A stretch of DNA of 64,000 bases from an uncultured Acidovorax sp. (GTDB lineage: Bacteria > Pseudomonadota > Gammaproteobacteria > Burkholderiales > Burkholderiaceae_C). Positions 1 through 9,228 of the stretch are shown one piece after another (position 1 is the stretch's first letter; every line of letters begins with the position of its first letter). The DNA is taken from positions 35,106 through 99,105 of the forward strand of contig CAJYHL010000061.1 in assembly GCA_913774625.1 (NCBI GenBank). Direction: 5' to 3'. Under the pieces are notes generated by a model. The model saw only the letters and a program-made list of their open reading frames with translations, did not search any database and had not been told where the DNA came from. Both the position numbers and the translations under genes were made by a program.

Positions 1-1
1 G

Positions 2-409
2 CTGGAGGGCGACGGCCTCGTCACGCTGCAGCAGCTGGCGCAATTTCCCATCATCACCTACGAGCAGGGCTATACCGGCCGCGCCCACATCGACGAGGCC
101 TTCGCCCGCGAGGGCCTGTCGCCCGACGTGGTGCTGACAGCCATGGATGCCGACGTCATCAAGACCTATGTGGAACTGGGCATGGGCGTGGGCATCGTGG
201 CCTCCATCGCGGTGGACCCGGATCGCGACCTGCACCTGCGCGCCCTGGATGCGCGGCACCTCTTCGAGGTCAACCTCACCCGGCTGGCGATCCGGCGCGG
301 CAGCTGGCTGCGCGGCTACACCTACCAGTTCATCGAGAGCTTCGTGCCCACGCTGACGCGCGAGGCGGTGGAGCAGGCCATGGCGGGGGCCGGCAGCGAG
401 ACCGTCTGA
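2..409 (+). CDS. cysB: LysR-family transcriptional regulator, CysB-like, C-terminal part (truncated by window start)
   Basis: Frame open from base 2; translation LEGDGLVTLQQLAQFPIITYEQGYTGRAHID...DVIKTYVELGMGVGIVASIAV matches the CysB/Cbl effector domain. Confidence 0.8.
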   Translation: MEGDGLVTLQQLAQFPIITYEQGYTGRAHIDEAFAREGLSPDVVLTAMDADVIKTYVELGMGVGIVASIAVDPDRDLHLRALDARHLFEVNLTRLAIRRGSWLRGYTYQFIESFVPTLTREAVEQAMAGAGSETV

Positions 410-449
410 GTCTGCTGCCGGGCCGCCGCCGCGGCCACAATGCCGGCCA

Positions 450-919
450 TGGAACGCTTCACCATTTCGCTGGACGACGAACTCGCGCACGCCTTCGACC
501 ACCTGATCGCCGAACGCGGCTACGGCAACCGCTCCGAGGCCGTGCGCGACGTGCTGCGCGCGCACCTGGCCCGCCTGCAGGAAGGCCGCGACGCCGAAGG
601 CCCCTGCGTGGCCAATCTCTCCTATGTCTACAACCACCACGAGCGCGACCTGTCCGACCGGCTCGCGAGGCTGCAGCACGACCACCATGCGATGACGCTG
701 GCGACCACGCATGTGCATCTGGACCATTACCAGTGCATAGAAACCGTGCTGCTCAAGGGCCCGGCCAGCGAGGTGCGCCGCTTCGCCGACCGGCTGATGG
801 CCGAGCGCGGCGTGCACCACGGCCAGCTCAACGTGGTGATGGTGGGGGCGCTGGCACCGACGCCTGAGCATGCGGCCCATGCCCACGGGCACGACCACGG
901 TCACCGCCACCTAGGCTGA
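450..919 (+). CDS. nikR: Nickel-responsive transcriptional regulator NikR (ribbon-helix-helix plus ACT-like domain)
   Basis: MERFTISLDDELAHAFDHLIAERGYGNRSEAVRDVLR RHH motif; HVHLDHYQCIETVLLKG and VHHGQLNVV typical of NikR; His-rich tail. Track start is 440. Confidence 0.92.
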
Positions 920-985
920 CAAGGGCTGAAAAGGCAGGCGAGGGCGGGCCTACGCCATGTGGCGTACGGGCTGCCGTGGCAGTCG

Positions 986-1012
986 GTATGAGGTTTGCTT
1001 TTTTCTTCATAC
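986..1012. promoter_or_regulatory. Candidate NikR operator GTATGA-N15-TCATAC
   Basis: Perfect half-sites GTATGA (986-991) and TCATAC (1007-1012), between nikR and the TonB receptor start. Confidence 0.65.
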
Positions 1013-1027
1013 AAAAGGCAAACATTC

Positions 1028-3109
1028 ATGCATTTCTCTCCTGATTCCCTCCATCCCTCGGCCACGGCGCTCCGCAGGCCATCGCTCTCTGCACTGTCGC
1101 GGGCCGTCTTCACCATGTTGGTGCTTCATGCGGCCCAGGCCGCGGCGCAAACCGTCCATGCCCAGGCCGCCGATCCCTCCCTGGCCGCCATGGAGGTCAA
1201 GGGCCAGGCCGCGCGCGGCGCCGACGCGGCCTATTCCACGACTCGCTTCGACACGCAGGACATCCAGGCCCAGCACATCAGCCAGCCCGAGGCGCTGTTC
1301 CGGCAGGTGCCTGGCATGAACGTGCAGGACTACCAGCTCTCCGGCGTGGGCAACGCCATCGTCATGCGCGGCTTCGGTGCCGGCGGCCATGGCGGCGACG
1401 TGGGCGTGGTGCTGGACGGCATACCGCTCAACGAGGCCATGTCGCATGCCGACGGCTATGTGGATTTCAACGTCATCGTGCCGCTGGAGATCGACCGGCT
1501 CACCGTCTACAAGGGGCCGGTGTCGGCGCTCTACGGCAATTTCAACCGCGCCGGCCTGATCGCGGTGCAGACGCGCAAGGGCGGCGAATACAAGGACCTT
1601 GATGTCAGCGCCGCGTCGCACGGCACGCTGGATGCGCAGGGCGCGCTGGGCCTGAAGCTGGGCGAGGGCGAAGCGCTGAACCTGGCGGCCCAGCATGCGC
1701 GCACCGACGGCTTCCGCGCCCAGTCCCAGGCCGAGCGCAGCACTCTGGCCGCCCGCTGGAGCCGCCGCATTACGCCCGCGCTGGAGGTGGCGCTCTCGGG
1801 CCGCCTGCACCAGGCGGACGGCGATTCGCCCAGCTACCTGACGGCCGCCCAGTTCGCCGCCGACCCCTACGGCCGCGACCCGCGCGCCATGGACGACGGC
1901 GCGAAGAAGCACTTCGGCACCCTGCGCGCCGACGTTCAGTACCAGCTTGCGCCCGACCTGAAATGGCTGGGCTTCGCCTACGCCACCCGGCAGGACTTCA
2001 CCCGCTGGTTCAGCCGCCCGGTGAGCGCCGCCGCCTGGCGCCAGCGCGAGGAGTCCTACGACCGCGCCGTCGAAGGCGCCGGCACCAGCCTGAACGGCCG
2101 CAGCGCGCTGGCCGGGGCGCCGCTGAACTGGGTCGCGGGCCTGGAGGCTTTCCGCGAATCGACCGACTACCTCTTCTACGACGGCCTGGCCGACCGCGTC
2201 CGTACCGGCCCGGCGGGCTACGACCGCAATGCGCGGCTGAACAGCGTTTCGGCCTTCGCCGAGCTGGATGCGCCCCTGCACCCGCTGCTGCAGCCCTCGG
2301 CCGGCCTGCGCTGGGACCGCTTCACTGGCGCCTGCCGCCCCAACGGCCCCGAGACGGGCACCGACCCCTGCGGCCCGATGGCGCGCACCGCGCATGCCAG
2401 CCCCAAGCTGGGGTTGCGCTCCCGGGTCCTGCCCGGCCTGCTGCTGCGCGCCAGCTGGTCCGAAGGCTTCGCACTGGCCAGCAACTTCGCCAAGTACGCG
2501 CTGGGCGCGGCACAGCTCGATCCCAACCTGTTCCGCCAGACCGAGCTGGGCGCGCAGATCAAGCCCATGCCCGGCCTGGTGCTGGACGTGGCGGCCTACC
2601 GGCTGCTGTCTTCCGACGAGATCCGCACCGTGGCCCCCGGCATCTACGAGAACTACGGCGCCACCCGCCGCAGGGGCGTGGAGGCCAGCGCGCTCTGGTC
2701 GGTGCATAGGGATGTGGACCTGAGCCTGGCCTGGGGCAGCGCCCAGTCGCGCGTCACGCAGAACGGCAGCGCGGCCCTGGTCGGCCGGCAGGTGGCGGGC
2801 GTGCCGCGCTACACGGCCACGCTGGGCGCCGCCTGGCGGCCGGTGGCGGGCTGGGAGGGCACGGCCACCTGGCGCCGCGTGGGCCGCTACGCGGTCAATG
2901 CCGACAACAGCCTGTTCTATGGTGGCTATGCCACCTGGGACCTGGGCCTGAACTACGCGCCGCCGGCCTCGCGCTACCGCTTCTACGCCACCGTGGCCAA
3001 TCTCTCGGACAAGGCCTATGCCACCTCGGCTGCCGTCATCGCCGGCCAAGCCCTGTACGCGCCCGGCGCGCCGCGCACCCTCAAGGTGGGCGTGCAAGGG
3101 CAGTTCTGA
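1028..3109 (+). CDS. TonB-dependent outer-membrane receptor, probably nickel-related
   Basis: Signal peptide, plug domain (QPEALFRQVPGMNVQDYQLSGVGNAIVMRGFG), terminal beta-strand ending GQF; ATG at 1028 preferred over the TTG at 995. Confidence 0.9.
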   Translation: MHFSPDSLHPSATALRRPSLSALSRAVFTMLVLHAAQAAAQTVHAQAADPSLAAMEVKGQAARGADAAYSTTRFDTQDIQAQHISQPEALFRQVPGMNVQDYQLSGVGNAIVMRGFGAGGHGGDVGVVLDGIPLNEAMSHADGYVDFNVIVPLEIDRLTVYKGPVSALYGNFNRAGLIAVQTRKGGEYKDLDVSAASHGTLDAQGALGLKLGEGEALNLAAQHARTDGFRAQSQAERSTLAARWSRRITPALEVALSGRLHQADGDSPSYLTAAQFAADPYGRDPRAMDDGAKKHFGTLRADVQYQLAPDLKWLGFAYATRQDFTRWFSRPVSAAAWRQREESYDRAVEGAGTSLNGRSALAGAPLNWVAGLEAFRESTDYLFYDGLADRVRTGPAGYDRNARLNSVSAFAELDAPLHPLLQPSAGLRWDRFTGACRPNGPETGTDPCGPMARTAHASPKLGLRSRVLPGLLLRASWSEGFALASNFAKYALGAAQLDPNLFRQTELGAQIKPMPGLVLDVAAYRLLSSDEIRTVAPGIYENYGATRRRGVEASALWSVHRDVDLSLAWGSAQSRVTQNGSAALVGRQVAGVPRYTATLGAAWRPVAGWEGTATWRRVGRYAVNADNSLFYGGYATWDLGLNYAPPASRYRFYATVANLSDKAYATSAAVIAGQALYAPGAPRTLKVGVQGQF

Positions 3110-3852
3110 TGTCGCCTTTCCCTACCCATCGCCAACGCATGAAATCCCCCCGCCTTTCCGCCCGCTGGGGCGCCGCCGTCCTGGCTGCCCTGATGTCCGC
3201 CCCCGCCACCTGGGCCCACAACGTCTGGCTGGAGCCCGACGCCGCCGGCGGCTACCTGGTGCAGTTCGGCGGCCATGCCGGCCAGCGCGAGGCTTTCGAC
3301 GCCGCCAAGCTCAAGAGCGTGCAGGCCTTCGACCGTCGCGGCCGGCCCATCGCGGTGGCCGCCACGCCCGTGGCCGGCGGCGTGCGCGTGCAGCCCGCCA
3401 GCCAGGCGGCCCTGCTGGCCGCGCATTTCGACAACGGCTTTTTCAGCCGGGTGGGCGATGGGCCGATGGTGAACAAGCCCATGAACGAGAACCCGGGCGC
3501 GACCAGCGGTGTGCATGCCATCAAGTACCACAAGAGCATCATCCAGTGGGGCGTGGTCGCCAAGAAGCCGCTGGGCCAGCCCTTCGAGATCGTGCCGCTG
3601 GCGCACGAGACCCCGCACGCCGGCGAGCCGCTGCGCGTGCAGCTGTTGCTGGACGGCCAGCCCGCCGCCGGCATCCGGCTGAGCCTGGGCGAGCAGGGCG
3701 CGCCCGTCACCACGGCAGCTGACGGCACGGCGACGGTGACTCCGGTGGCCGGCCCCAACCAGCTGCTGGCCATCCGCCGCGCGCCGGTCACGGGCGATGC
3801 GCGCACCACGTCTCTGAGCTACGAATACCTGCTGGCCTTTCCGGCCCATTGA
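3109..3852 (+). CDS. DUF4198-type periplasmic protein, candidate nickel-uptake accessory
   Basis: WAHNVWLEPDAAGGYLVQFGGHAG, DUF4198-like; start overlaps the receptor stop (ATGA-type coupling); alternative ATG at 3139. Confidence 0.8.
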   Translation: MSPFPTHRQRMKSPRLSARWGAAVLAALMSAPATWAHNVWLEPDAAGGYLVQFGGHAGQREAFDAAKLKSVQAFDRRGRPIAVAATPVAGGVRVQPASQAALLAAHFDNGFFSRVGDGPMVNKPMNENPGATSGVHAIKYHKSIIQWGVVAKKPLGQPFEIVPLAHETPHAGEPLRVQLLLDGQPAAGIRLSLGEQGAPVTTAADGTATVTPVAGPNQLLAIRRAPVTGDARTTSLSYEYLLAFPAH

Positions 3853-3884
3853 CCGGATCGCGCAGGCCCTCTGAGCAGCAGGCG

Positions 3885-4679
3885 TCAGCCAGCCAAGCCG
3901 GGCGGCACGCGGTAGTGGTAGCCGTACAGGTCGGCGAAGCCCAGGCCGGCATAGAGCCGGCGCGCCGCCGGATTGCCCTCGCGCACCTGCAGATAGGCCA
4001 GGCCCGCGCCACCGTCCTGCGCCCAGCGCAGCAGCGCCCGCACCAGCCGGGTCGCATGGCCCTGGCGGCGGTGGCGCGGTGCGACGACGATGTCGAACAG
4101 GCCCACGGCCTCCTGCTCGCGCACGGCCAGCCCGAAGCCGATGGGCCGGCCCTGCTTGCGGAGCGTGGCGAAGGCCGCCGGCCGGGCGATGGACTGCACC
4201 ATGGCGTGATGCAGGGCCTGGTGGTGCGCCGGCACGCAGTTGGCAGCCGCGAAGCCATCGAGCCAGGCGGGGGAGGGTTGCGGGGCCAGTTCCAGGTCCG
4301 CATCCCACGGGTTCTGCCCCGCCGGGGCCGGCGCCAGCGGGCACACCATGACGTGGGACGGGTCGAAGCGGACATAGCCCGCCGCCTGCAGCTGCAGGTC
4401 GGCTTCGGGCGGTGCCAGCGGCGTCAAGCGGAACACCGCCGGCAGGCCGTGCCGTGCATAGAAGGCTTCCGCCGTGGCCTGCACTTCATGGAAAGGCGCT
4501 TGCGCCGCTGCGGCATTGGCCGAATTCGCACGCTTGGTGAAGCCGCCTGCCAAGCGCAGAACCCAGCCGCCGTGGTGCAGCTCCTGCAAGGCAGGCCAGG
4601 CGTGGAAGGCCGAGGTTTCGAGGGCGAGGATGCGGGCCGGCAGGTCTTCGCCGGCCGCCGGGACAGGGCGCTGGTTCAT
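3885..4679 (-). CDS. GNAT-family N-acetyltransferase
   Basis: MNQRPVPAAGEDLPARILALETSAF...FDIVVAPRHRRQGHATRLVRALLRWA...YLQVREGNPAARRLYAGLGF acetyl-CoA-binding motif; start trimmed from the 422-aa track ORF. Confidence 0.88.
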   Translation of the reverse strand: MNQRPVPAAGEDLPARILALETSAFHAWPALQELHHGGWVLRLAGGFTKRANSANAAAAQAPFHEVQATAEAFYARHGLPAVFRLTPLAPPEADLQLQAAGYVRFDPSHVMVCPLAPAPAGQNPWDADLELAPQPSPAWLDGFAAANCVPAHHQALHHAMVQSIARPAAFATLRKQGRPIGFGLAVREQEAVGLFDIVVAPRHRRQGHATRLVRALLRWAQDGGAGLAYLQVREGNPAARRLYAGLGFADLYGYHYRVPPGLAG

Positions 4680-4809
4680 GGTGGGTACGGGACGGGCTGC
4701 GGCCCATTGGACCATGCCGGCGGGTGGCCCGCCTCCCGTGCCGCAGCGCCGGCCGGGCCGGGCCGATGGCCGTCCGTGTAGACTGCGCGGTTTTTTGCAA
4801 CCGGCATCC

Positions 4810-5553
4810 ATGGCGCAGCGACCCGATCGCACCCCCCTGACCGGTTCCACGCTCGTCCGCCTCCTGGCGGGGCTCATCGACCCGCAACAGCGGGTGCGCG
4901 ATTCGCGGATGTCCTTCGCCGACGCCTTGAACCAATGGACGGGCTGGACCGAATCCCTGGCCCTGTCCCAGGCGCTCGAACGCCCGCTGCCGGCGGGCCC
5001 GGCTGCGCCGTCGGCCGACCGGGCTGCACGGGCCGATCGCCATGCCGCCGAGTCGGCCGAATGCCGGCGCGTGCGGGCGCTGCTGGCCCAGTCCATCGCG
5101 CGCGAGGTGTCGGACGCCGGCCGCGGCCCGCTGGACGAAGGCATGGGCTTCACGCCCTTCCGCCAGTGCCATCAGGCGCGCCAGCAGGCGATGGAAGTCT
5201 CCATCGGCCCCTTGCGCGAACGCGTGCGCGCCGCGCTGGCCGAGCACCAGGGCGAGATGGCCCGGCTGGCCGCGCTGGACGCGGTGATGGCCGAGGTGCT
5301 GGCCGCGCAGGAACGGCGGCTGCTGGCCACCGTGCCCGCGCTGCTGGCCCGGCATTTCGAGCGGCTCTGCGGCAGTGGCGCCGAGGCCGAGGCTTGCGGC
5401 GATGCGCAGAGCCTGGACGCGGACGCCCGGCGCGAGCTGTTCCGGCTCGACCAGCAGGCCGTGCTGCTGGCCGAACTGGAGCTGCGCCTGCAACCCGTGC
5501 TGGGGCTGCTGGCCGCCCTGCAACCCCCATCCTCCCCAGAAGGTGGACCATGA
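4810..5553 (+). CDS. DUF3348 family protein
   Basis: MAQRPDRTPLTGSTLVRLLAGLIDP...SFADALNQWTGWTESLALSQAL recalled as DUF3348; first gene of a same-strand cluster. Confidence 0.82.
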   Translation: MAQRPDRTPLTGSTLVRLLAGLIDPQQRVRDSRMSFADALNQWTGWTESLALSQALERPLPAGPAAPSADRAARADRHAAESAECRRVRALLAQSIAREVSDAGRGPLDEGMGFTPFRQCHQARQQAMEVSIGPLRERVRAALAEHQGEMARLAALDAVMAEVLAAQERRLLATVPALLARHFERLCGSGAEAEACGDAQSLDADARRELFRLDQQAVLLAELELRLQPVLGLLAALQPPSSPEGGP

Positions 5554-8540
5554 AGAACAACGAACGTGTACATCCCTCCCGCGCTGGCTCCGGCTCCGGC
5601 ATCGGCTTCGCCGCGGCCTTCTGCGCCGGCCTGATCGTCATCGGCTGGGTGGCCGCCGGCTACGGCGTGACCCACCCGCTGGCGCTGGGCATCACGCTGC
5701 TGATCGCGGCCTTCTATGTGCTGGGCGCGCGCGAGCTGCACGGCTACCGCCAGGCCTCGGGCGCGCTGGCCGCGGCCCTGCAGGTGCCGCCCGCCGAGGG
5801 CAGTGGCCCCGAGGCGCTGGACGGCTGGCTGGCCCCGCTGCCCGCCGCCCTGCGCACCGCCGTGCGCCAGCGCATCGACGGCTTGCGCGCCGGCCTGCCC
5901 GCGCCCGTGATGGCGCCGTATCTCACCGGCCTGCTGGTGCTGCTGGGCATGGTGGGCACCTTCCTGGGCATGGTCGTCACCCTGCAGGGCACGGGCGCCG
6001 CGCTGGCGGGCGCCGACGGGCTGGCCGCCATCCGCGATGCGCTGTCGGCACCCGTGCGCGGCCTGGGCCTGGCCTTCGGCACCTCGGTGGCCGGCGTGGC
6101 CGCTTCGGCCATGCTGGGCCTGATGGGCGCGCTGGCGCGGCGCGAGCGCCTGGCCGCAGCCCAGCAGCTGGATACACTGCTGCCCGCCGCGCTGCGCCCT
6201 TTCACGCCCCAGCACCAGCGCGACGCCGCCTGGCGCCTGCAGGAGCAGCAGGCCGGCCTGCTGCCCGCGCTGGTGGACCGCATCGCCGATGCCATGGCCG
6301 CCATGGAGCGCAGCCAGGCCGCGACGGCCGAGCGCCTGCAGGCCGATCAGGCGCGCTTCTACCGCGAGACCGAGGCCGCCTACACGGGTCTCGCCGCTGC
6401 CGTGGAGCGCACGCTGTCGGCCAGCACAGCCGAAAGCGCACGCCTGGCCGGTGCCGCGCTGCAGCCTGCCATCGAAGCCGCGCTGGCCGGCCTGGGCCGC
6501 GAAAGCGCCGCCCTGCAGGCCGCACTGGCAAGCCAGGTGCGCAGCCAGCTGGACGGCATGGCCGGCCAGTTCGGCACTGCCACCGCCGCCATCACCACCC
6601 AATGGACCGAAGCCCTGGCCGAACACCAGCGCACCGCCGAGGCCACCGCCCAGGCGCTGAACCGCACGCTGGACGGCTTCGCCGAGCGCTTCGAGCAGCG
6701 CAGCGCCACCCTGGCCGACAGCCTGGGTGAGCGGCTGGCGCGCCAGTCCGAAGCGCTGGCCGCACGCTGGGACGAAGCCCTGGCCCGCCAGGCCGGCCAC
6801 AGCGCCCAGCTGGCCGAACGCCACGAAGCCGCCCTGGATGCCGCCGCCCGCGAGTGGGCCCGCCATGCCGAGGCCCTGCATGCCACCGTCGAGGGCAGCC
6901 ACGCCCGCCTGCAGGCCGACGCCGCCGCGCAGGACGCCGCCCGCCAGGCTGCCTGGAATGACGCGCTGCAGACCCTGGCCGCATCGCTGCACAAGGAATG
7001 GCAGACGGCCCAGGCCGGCGCCACCGCCCAATGGAATGCCCTGGGCGAAACGCTCTCTGCCACCGCCGAAGGGATCAGCCAGCGCAGTGCCGAACAGGCC
7101 GCGCAGCTGCTGGCGCAGATCGACCAGCGCGCCGCGCAGGACGAAGCCCGGCAGACGGCCTGGACGCAATCGCTGCAGGCCGTGGCCGAAACCCTGCGCG
7201 CCGAATGGCAGGCCGCCCAGGCCCAGTCCACGGGCCAGTGGCAGCAACTGGGCGAGGTGCTGGCCGCCACGGCCGACGGCATCGGCCAGCGCAGTGCCGA
7301 GCAGGCCACGCAGCTGCTGGCGCAGATCGACCGGCGCGCCGCGCAGGACGAAGCCCGCCAGGCGGCCTGGACGCAGTCGCTGCAGGCCGTGGCCGAAACG
7401 CTGCGCGCCGAATGGCAGGCCGCCCAGGCCCAGTCCACGGGCCAGTGGCAGCAGCTGGGCGAGGTGCTGGCCGCCACGGCCGACGGCATCGGCCAGCGCA
7501 GCGCCGAGCAGGCCACGCAGCTGCTGGCGCAGATCGACCGGCGCGCTGCGCAGGACGAGGCCCGGCAGAACGCCTGGACGCAGTCGCTGGAAGCCGTCGC
7601 GCAGACGCTGCGCGCCGAATGGCAGGCCGCGCAGGTCCAGTCCACCGCCCAGTGGCAGCAGCTGGGCCAGGAACTGGCCCGCACGGCCGAGGCCGTGACC
7701 GCCCGCGCGGCCGAGCAGGCAATGCAGTCGCTGGCGCAGATCGACCAGCGCGCCGCGCAGGACGAAGCCCGCCAGGCCGCCTGGGCGAAGTCGCTGGAAG
7801 CGCTGTCCGCCACGCTGCAGAGCGGCTGGGAGCAGGCCGGCGCCCGCACGGGCCAGCGCTGGGACGCGGCCAGCGAGGCCCTGGCCCGCAGCGCCGGCCA
7901 GATCACCGAGGCGCTGGACGCGCATGCCCGGAACACGCTGGGCGAAATCGGCACCCTGGTGCAGGCCGCGTCCGAGGCGCCCCGCGCGGCGGCCGAGGTG
8001 ATCGGCGAGCTGCGCCAGAAGCTCTCGGACAGCATGGCCCGCGACAACGCCATGCTGGAAGAGCGCAGCCGCATCCTGGAGACGCTCTCCACGCTGCTGG
8101 ACGCCGTCAACCACGCATCGGCCCAGCAGCGCGGCGCCATCGACACGCTGGTGGCCGGCACGGCCGAACTCATGGAGCGCGCTGGCGGCCGCTTCGAGGG
8201 CACGGTGCAGGCCCAGGCCGAGCGCATGGACGCGGTGGCCGCGCAGCTGACCGGCAGCGCGGTGGAGGTCGCCAGCCTGGGCGAGGCCTTCGGCGCGGCG
8301 GTGCAGCACTTCGGCCATGCCAACGAGCAACTGGTGGCGCAGCTGCAGCGCATCGAGTCGGCGCTTGCCAAATCGCTGGCGCGCAGCGACGAGCAGCTGG
8401 ACTACTACGTCGCCCAGGCGCGCGAGGTGATCGAGCTGAGCGTGGGCGCCCAGAAACAGGTGGTGGACGGGCTGCAGCAGGTGGCAGCCGCACAGGCCGG
8501 CAAGCCGGCCCCGGCTGCTGCCGAGGCGGCGGGAGCCTGA
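5550..8540 (+). CDS. DUF802 family protein: MotA/TolQ/ExbB-like membrane domain plus long coiled-coil tail
   Basis: ATGA overlap with DUF3348; TM pairs and GLLVLLGMVGTFLGMVVTLQGTG...IRDALSAPVRGLGLAFGTSVAGVAASAMLGL (MotA/ExbB-like); ~700-aa Ala/Gln/Glu-rich tail. Confidence 0.88.
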   Translation: MKNNERVHPSRAGSGSGIGFAAAFCAGLIVIGWVAAGYGVTHPLALGITLLIAAFYVLGARELHGYRQASGALAAALQVPPAEGSGPEALDGWLAPLPAALRTAVRQRIDGLRAGLPAPVMAPYLTGLLVLLGMVGTFLGMVVTLQGTGAALAGADGLAAIRDALSAPVRGLGLAFGTSVAGVAASAMLGLMGALARRERLAAAQQLDTLLPAALRPFTPQHQRDAAWRLQEQQAGLLPALVDRIADAMAAMERSQAATAERLQADQARFYRETEAAYTGLAAAVERTLSASTAESARLAGAALQPAIEAALAGLGRESAALQAALASQVRSQLDGMAGQFGTATAAITTQWTEALAEHQRTAEATAQALNRTLDGFAERFEQRSATLADSLGERLARQSEALAARWDEALARQAGHSAQLAERHEAALDAAAREWARHAEALHATVEGSHARLQADAAAQDAARQAAWNDALQTLAASLHKEWQTAQAGATAQWNALGETLSATAEGISQRSAEQAAQLLAQIDQRAAQDEARQTAWTQSLQAVAETLRAEWQAAQAQSTGQWQQLGEVLAATADGIGQRSAEQATQLLAQIDRRAAQDEARQAAWTQSLQAVAETLRAEWQAAQAQSTGQWQQLGEVLAATADGIGQRSAEQATQLLAQIDRRAAQDEARQNAWTQSLEAVAQTLRAEWQAAQVQSTAQWQQLGQELARTAEAVTARAAEQAMQSLAQIDQRAAQDEARQAAWAKSLEALSATLQSGWEQAGARTGQRWDAASEALARSAGQITEALDAHARNTLGEIGTLVQAASEAPRAAAEVIGELRQKLSDSMARDNAMLEERSRILETLSTLLDAVNHASAQQRGAIDTLVAGTAELMERAGGRFEGTVQAQAERMDAVAAQLTGSAVEVASLGEAFGAAVQHFGHANEQLVAQLQRIESALAKSLARSDEQLDYYVAQAREVIELSVGAQKQVVDGLQQVAAAQAGKPAPAAAEAAGA
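7080..7907 (+). repeat. Four in-frame tandem copies of a 207-bp (69-aa) coiled-coil unit
   Basis: Units start at 7080, 7287, 7494, 7701; QRSAEQATQLLAQIDRRAAQDEARQxAWTQSLQAVAETLRAEWQAAQAQSTGQWQQLGEVLAATADGIG; first three nearly identical; a degenerate unit precedes. Confidence 0.95.
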
Positions 8541-8544
8541 CGCC

Positions 8545-9213
8545 ATGCCGGGCCATGAAGAACTGGAAGGCGCGGGCGGCGCGGGGCTGGATGCCGACGT
8601 GCCCGTGTGGGCGGTCTTCGGCGACCTGATGGCCGGCGCGCTGGGCGCGTTCGCGCTGATCCTGGTGGCCGCGCTGGGCATGCAGATGGACCTGAGCGAA
8701 CGCCTGAAGACCGAGCAGCGCCAGCGCGAGGCGCAGACCCAGCGCCTGCAGACGCTGGAGCAGGCCCTGGCCGGGCCGCTGGCGGGCGGGCGCGTCACGC
8801 TGGTGGACGGGCGCATCGGCATCAGCGGCAGCGTGCTGTTCGCGCTCAATTCCAACGAGCTGCAGCCCGAGGGGCGGCAGTTGCTCAGCAGCCTGTCGGG
8901 CCCGCTCGCCAGCTACCTGCGCCAGCGCGGCGAGATCCTGATGGTGAGCGGCTTCACCGACGACCAGCCGCTCAGGGACGGCAACCGCTTCGCCGACAAC
9001 TGGGAGCTGTCGGCCCAGCGTGCCCTCACGGTGACGCGCACGCTGATCGAAGCCGGCGTGCCCGCATCCAGCGTGTTCGCCGCGGCCTTCGGCGCAGAGC
9101 AGGCGGTGGCTTCCAACGCCGACGCCGCCGGCCGCGCCCGCAACCGCCGCGTGGAGATGGCGCCCATGCCCCGGCCGGCGCGCAGCGATGCGCAGGCGCA
9201 GACCGCGCGCTGA
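8545..9213 (+). CDS. MotB/OmpA-like protein (one N-terminal TM with Asp, C-terminal OmpA domain)
   Basis: VWAVFGDLMAGALGAFALILVAALGMQ TM with Asp27; OmpA signature GFTDDQPL...NWELSAQRALTVTRTLIEAGV...ARNRRVEM. Confidence 0.9.
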   Translation: MPGHEELEGAGGAGLDADVPVWAVFGDLMAGALGAFALILVAALGMQMDLSERLKTEQRQREAQTQRLQTLEQALAGPLAGGRVTLVDGRIGISGSVLFALNSNELQPEGRQLLSSLSGPLASYLRQRGEILMVSGFTDDQPLRDGNRFADNWELSAQRALTVTRTLIEAGVPASSVFAAAFGAEQAVASNADAAGRARNRRVEMAPMPRPARSDAQAQTAR

Positions 9214-9228
9214 ACGCAGGCCGCTGCC

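Noticed and set aside
1007-3097. 696-aa antisense ORF over the TonB receptor
   Set aside because: Low-complexity Ala/Gly/Arg/His composition with no domain; receptor frame is clearly coding.
7080-7907. Repeats as a CRISPR or VNTR noncoding array
   Set aside because: Units are exactly divisible by three, uninterrupted and in frame with a large protein, so they are coding repeats.
5172-8855. 1227-aa antisense ORF over the DUF802 operon
   Set aside because: Shadow ORF caused by extreme GC skew; Gly/Leu/Gln-rich with no recognisable domain; the + strand genes have clear domains and overlapping start/stop coupling.
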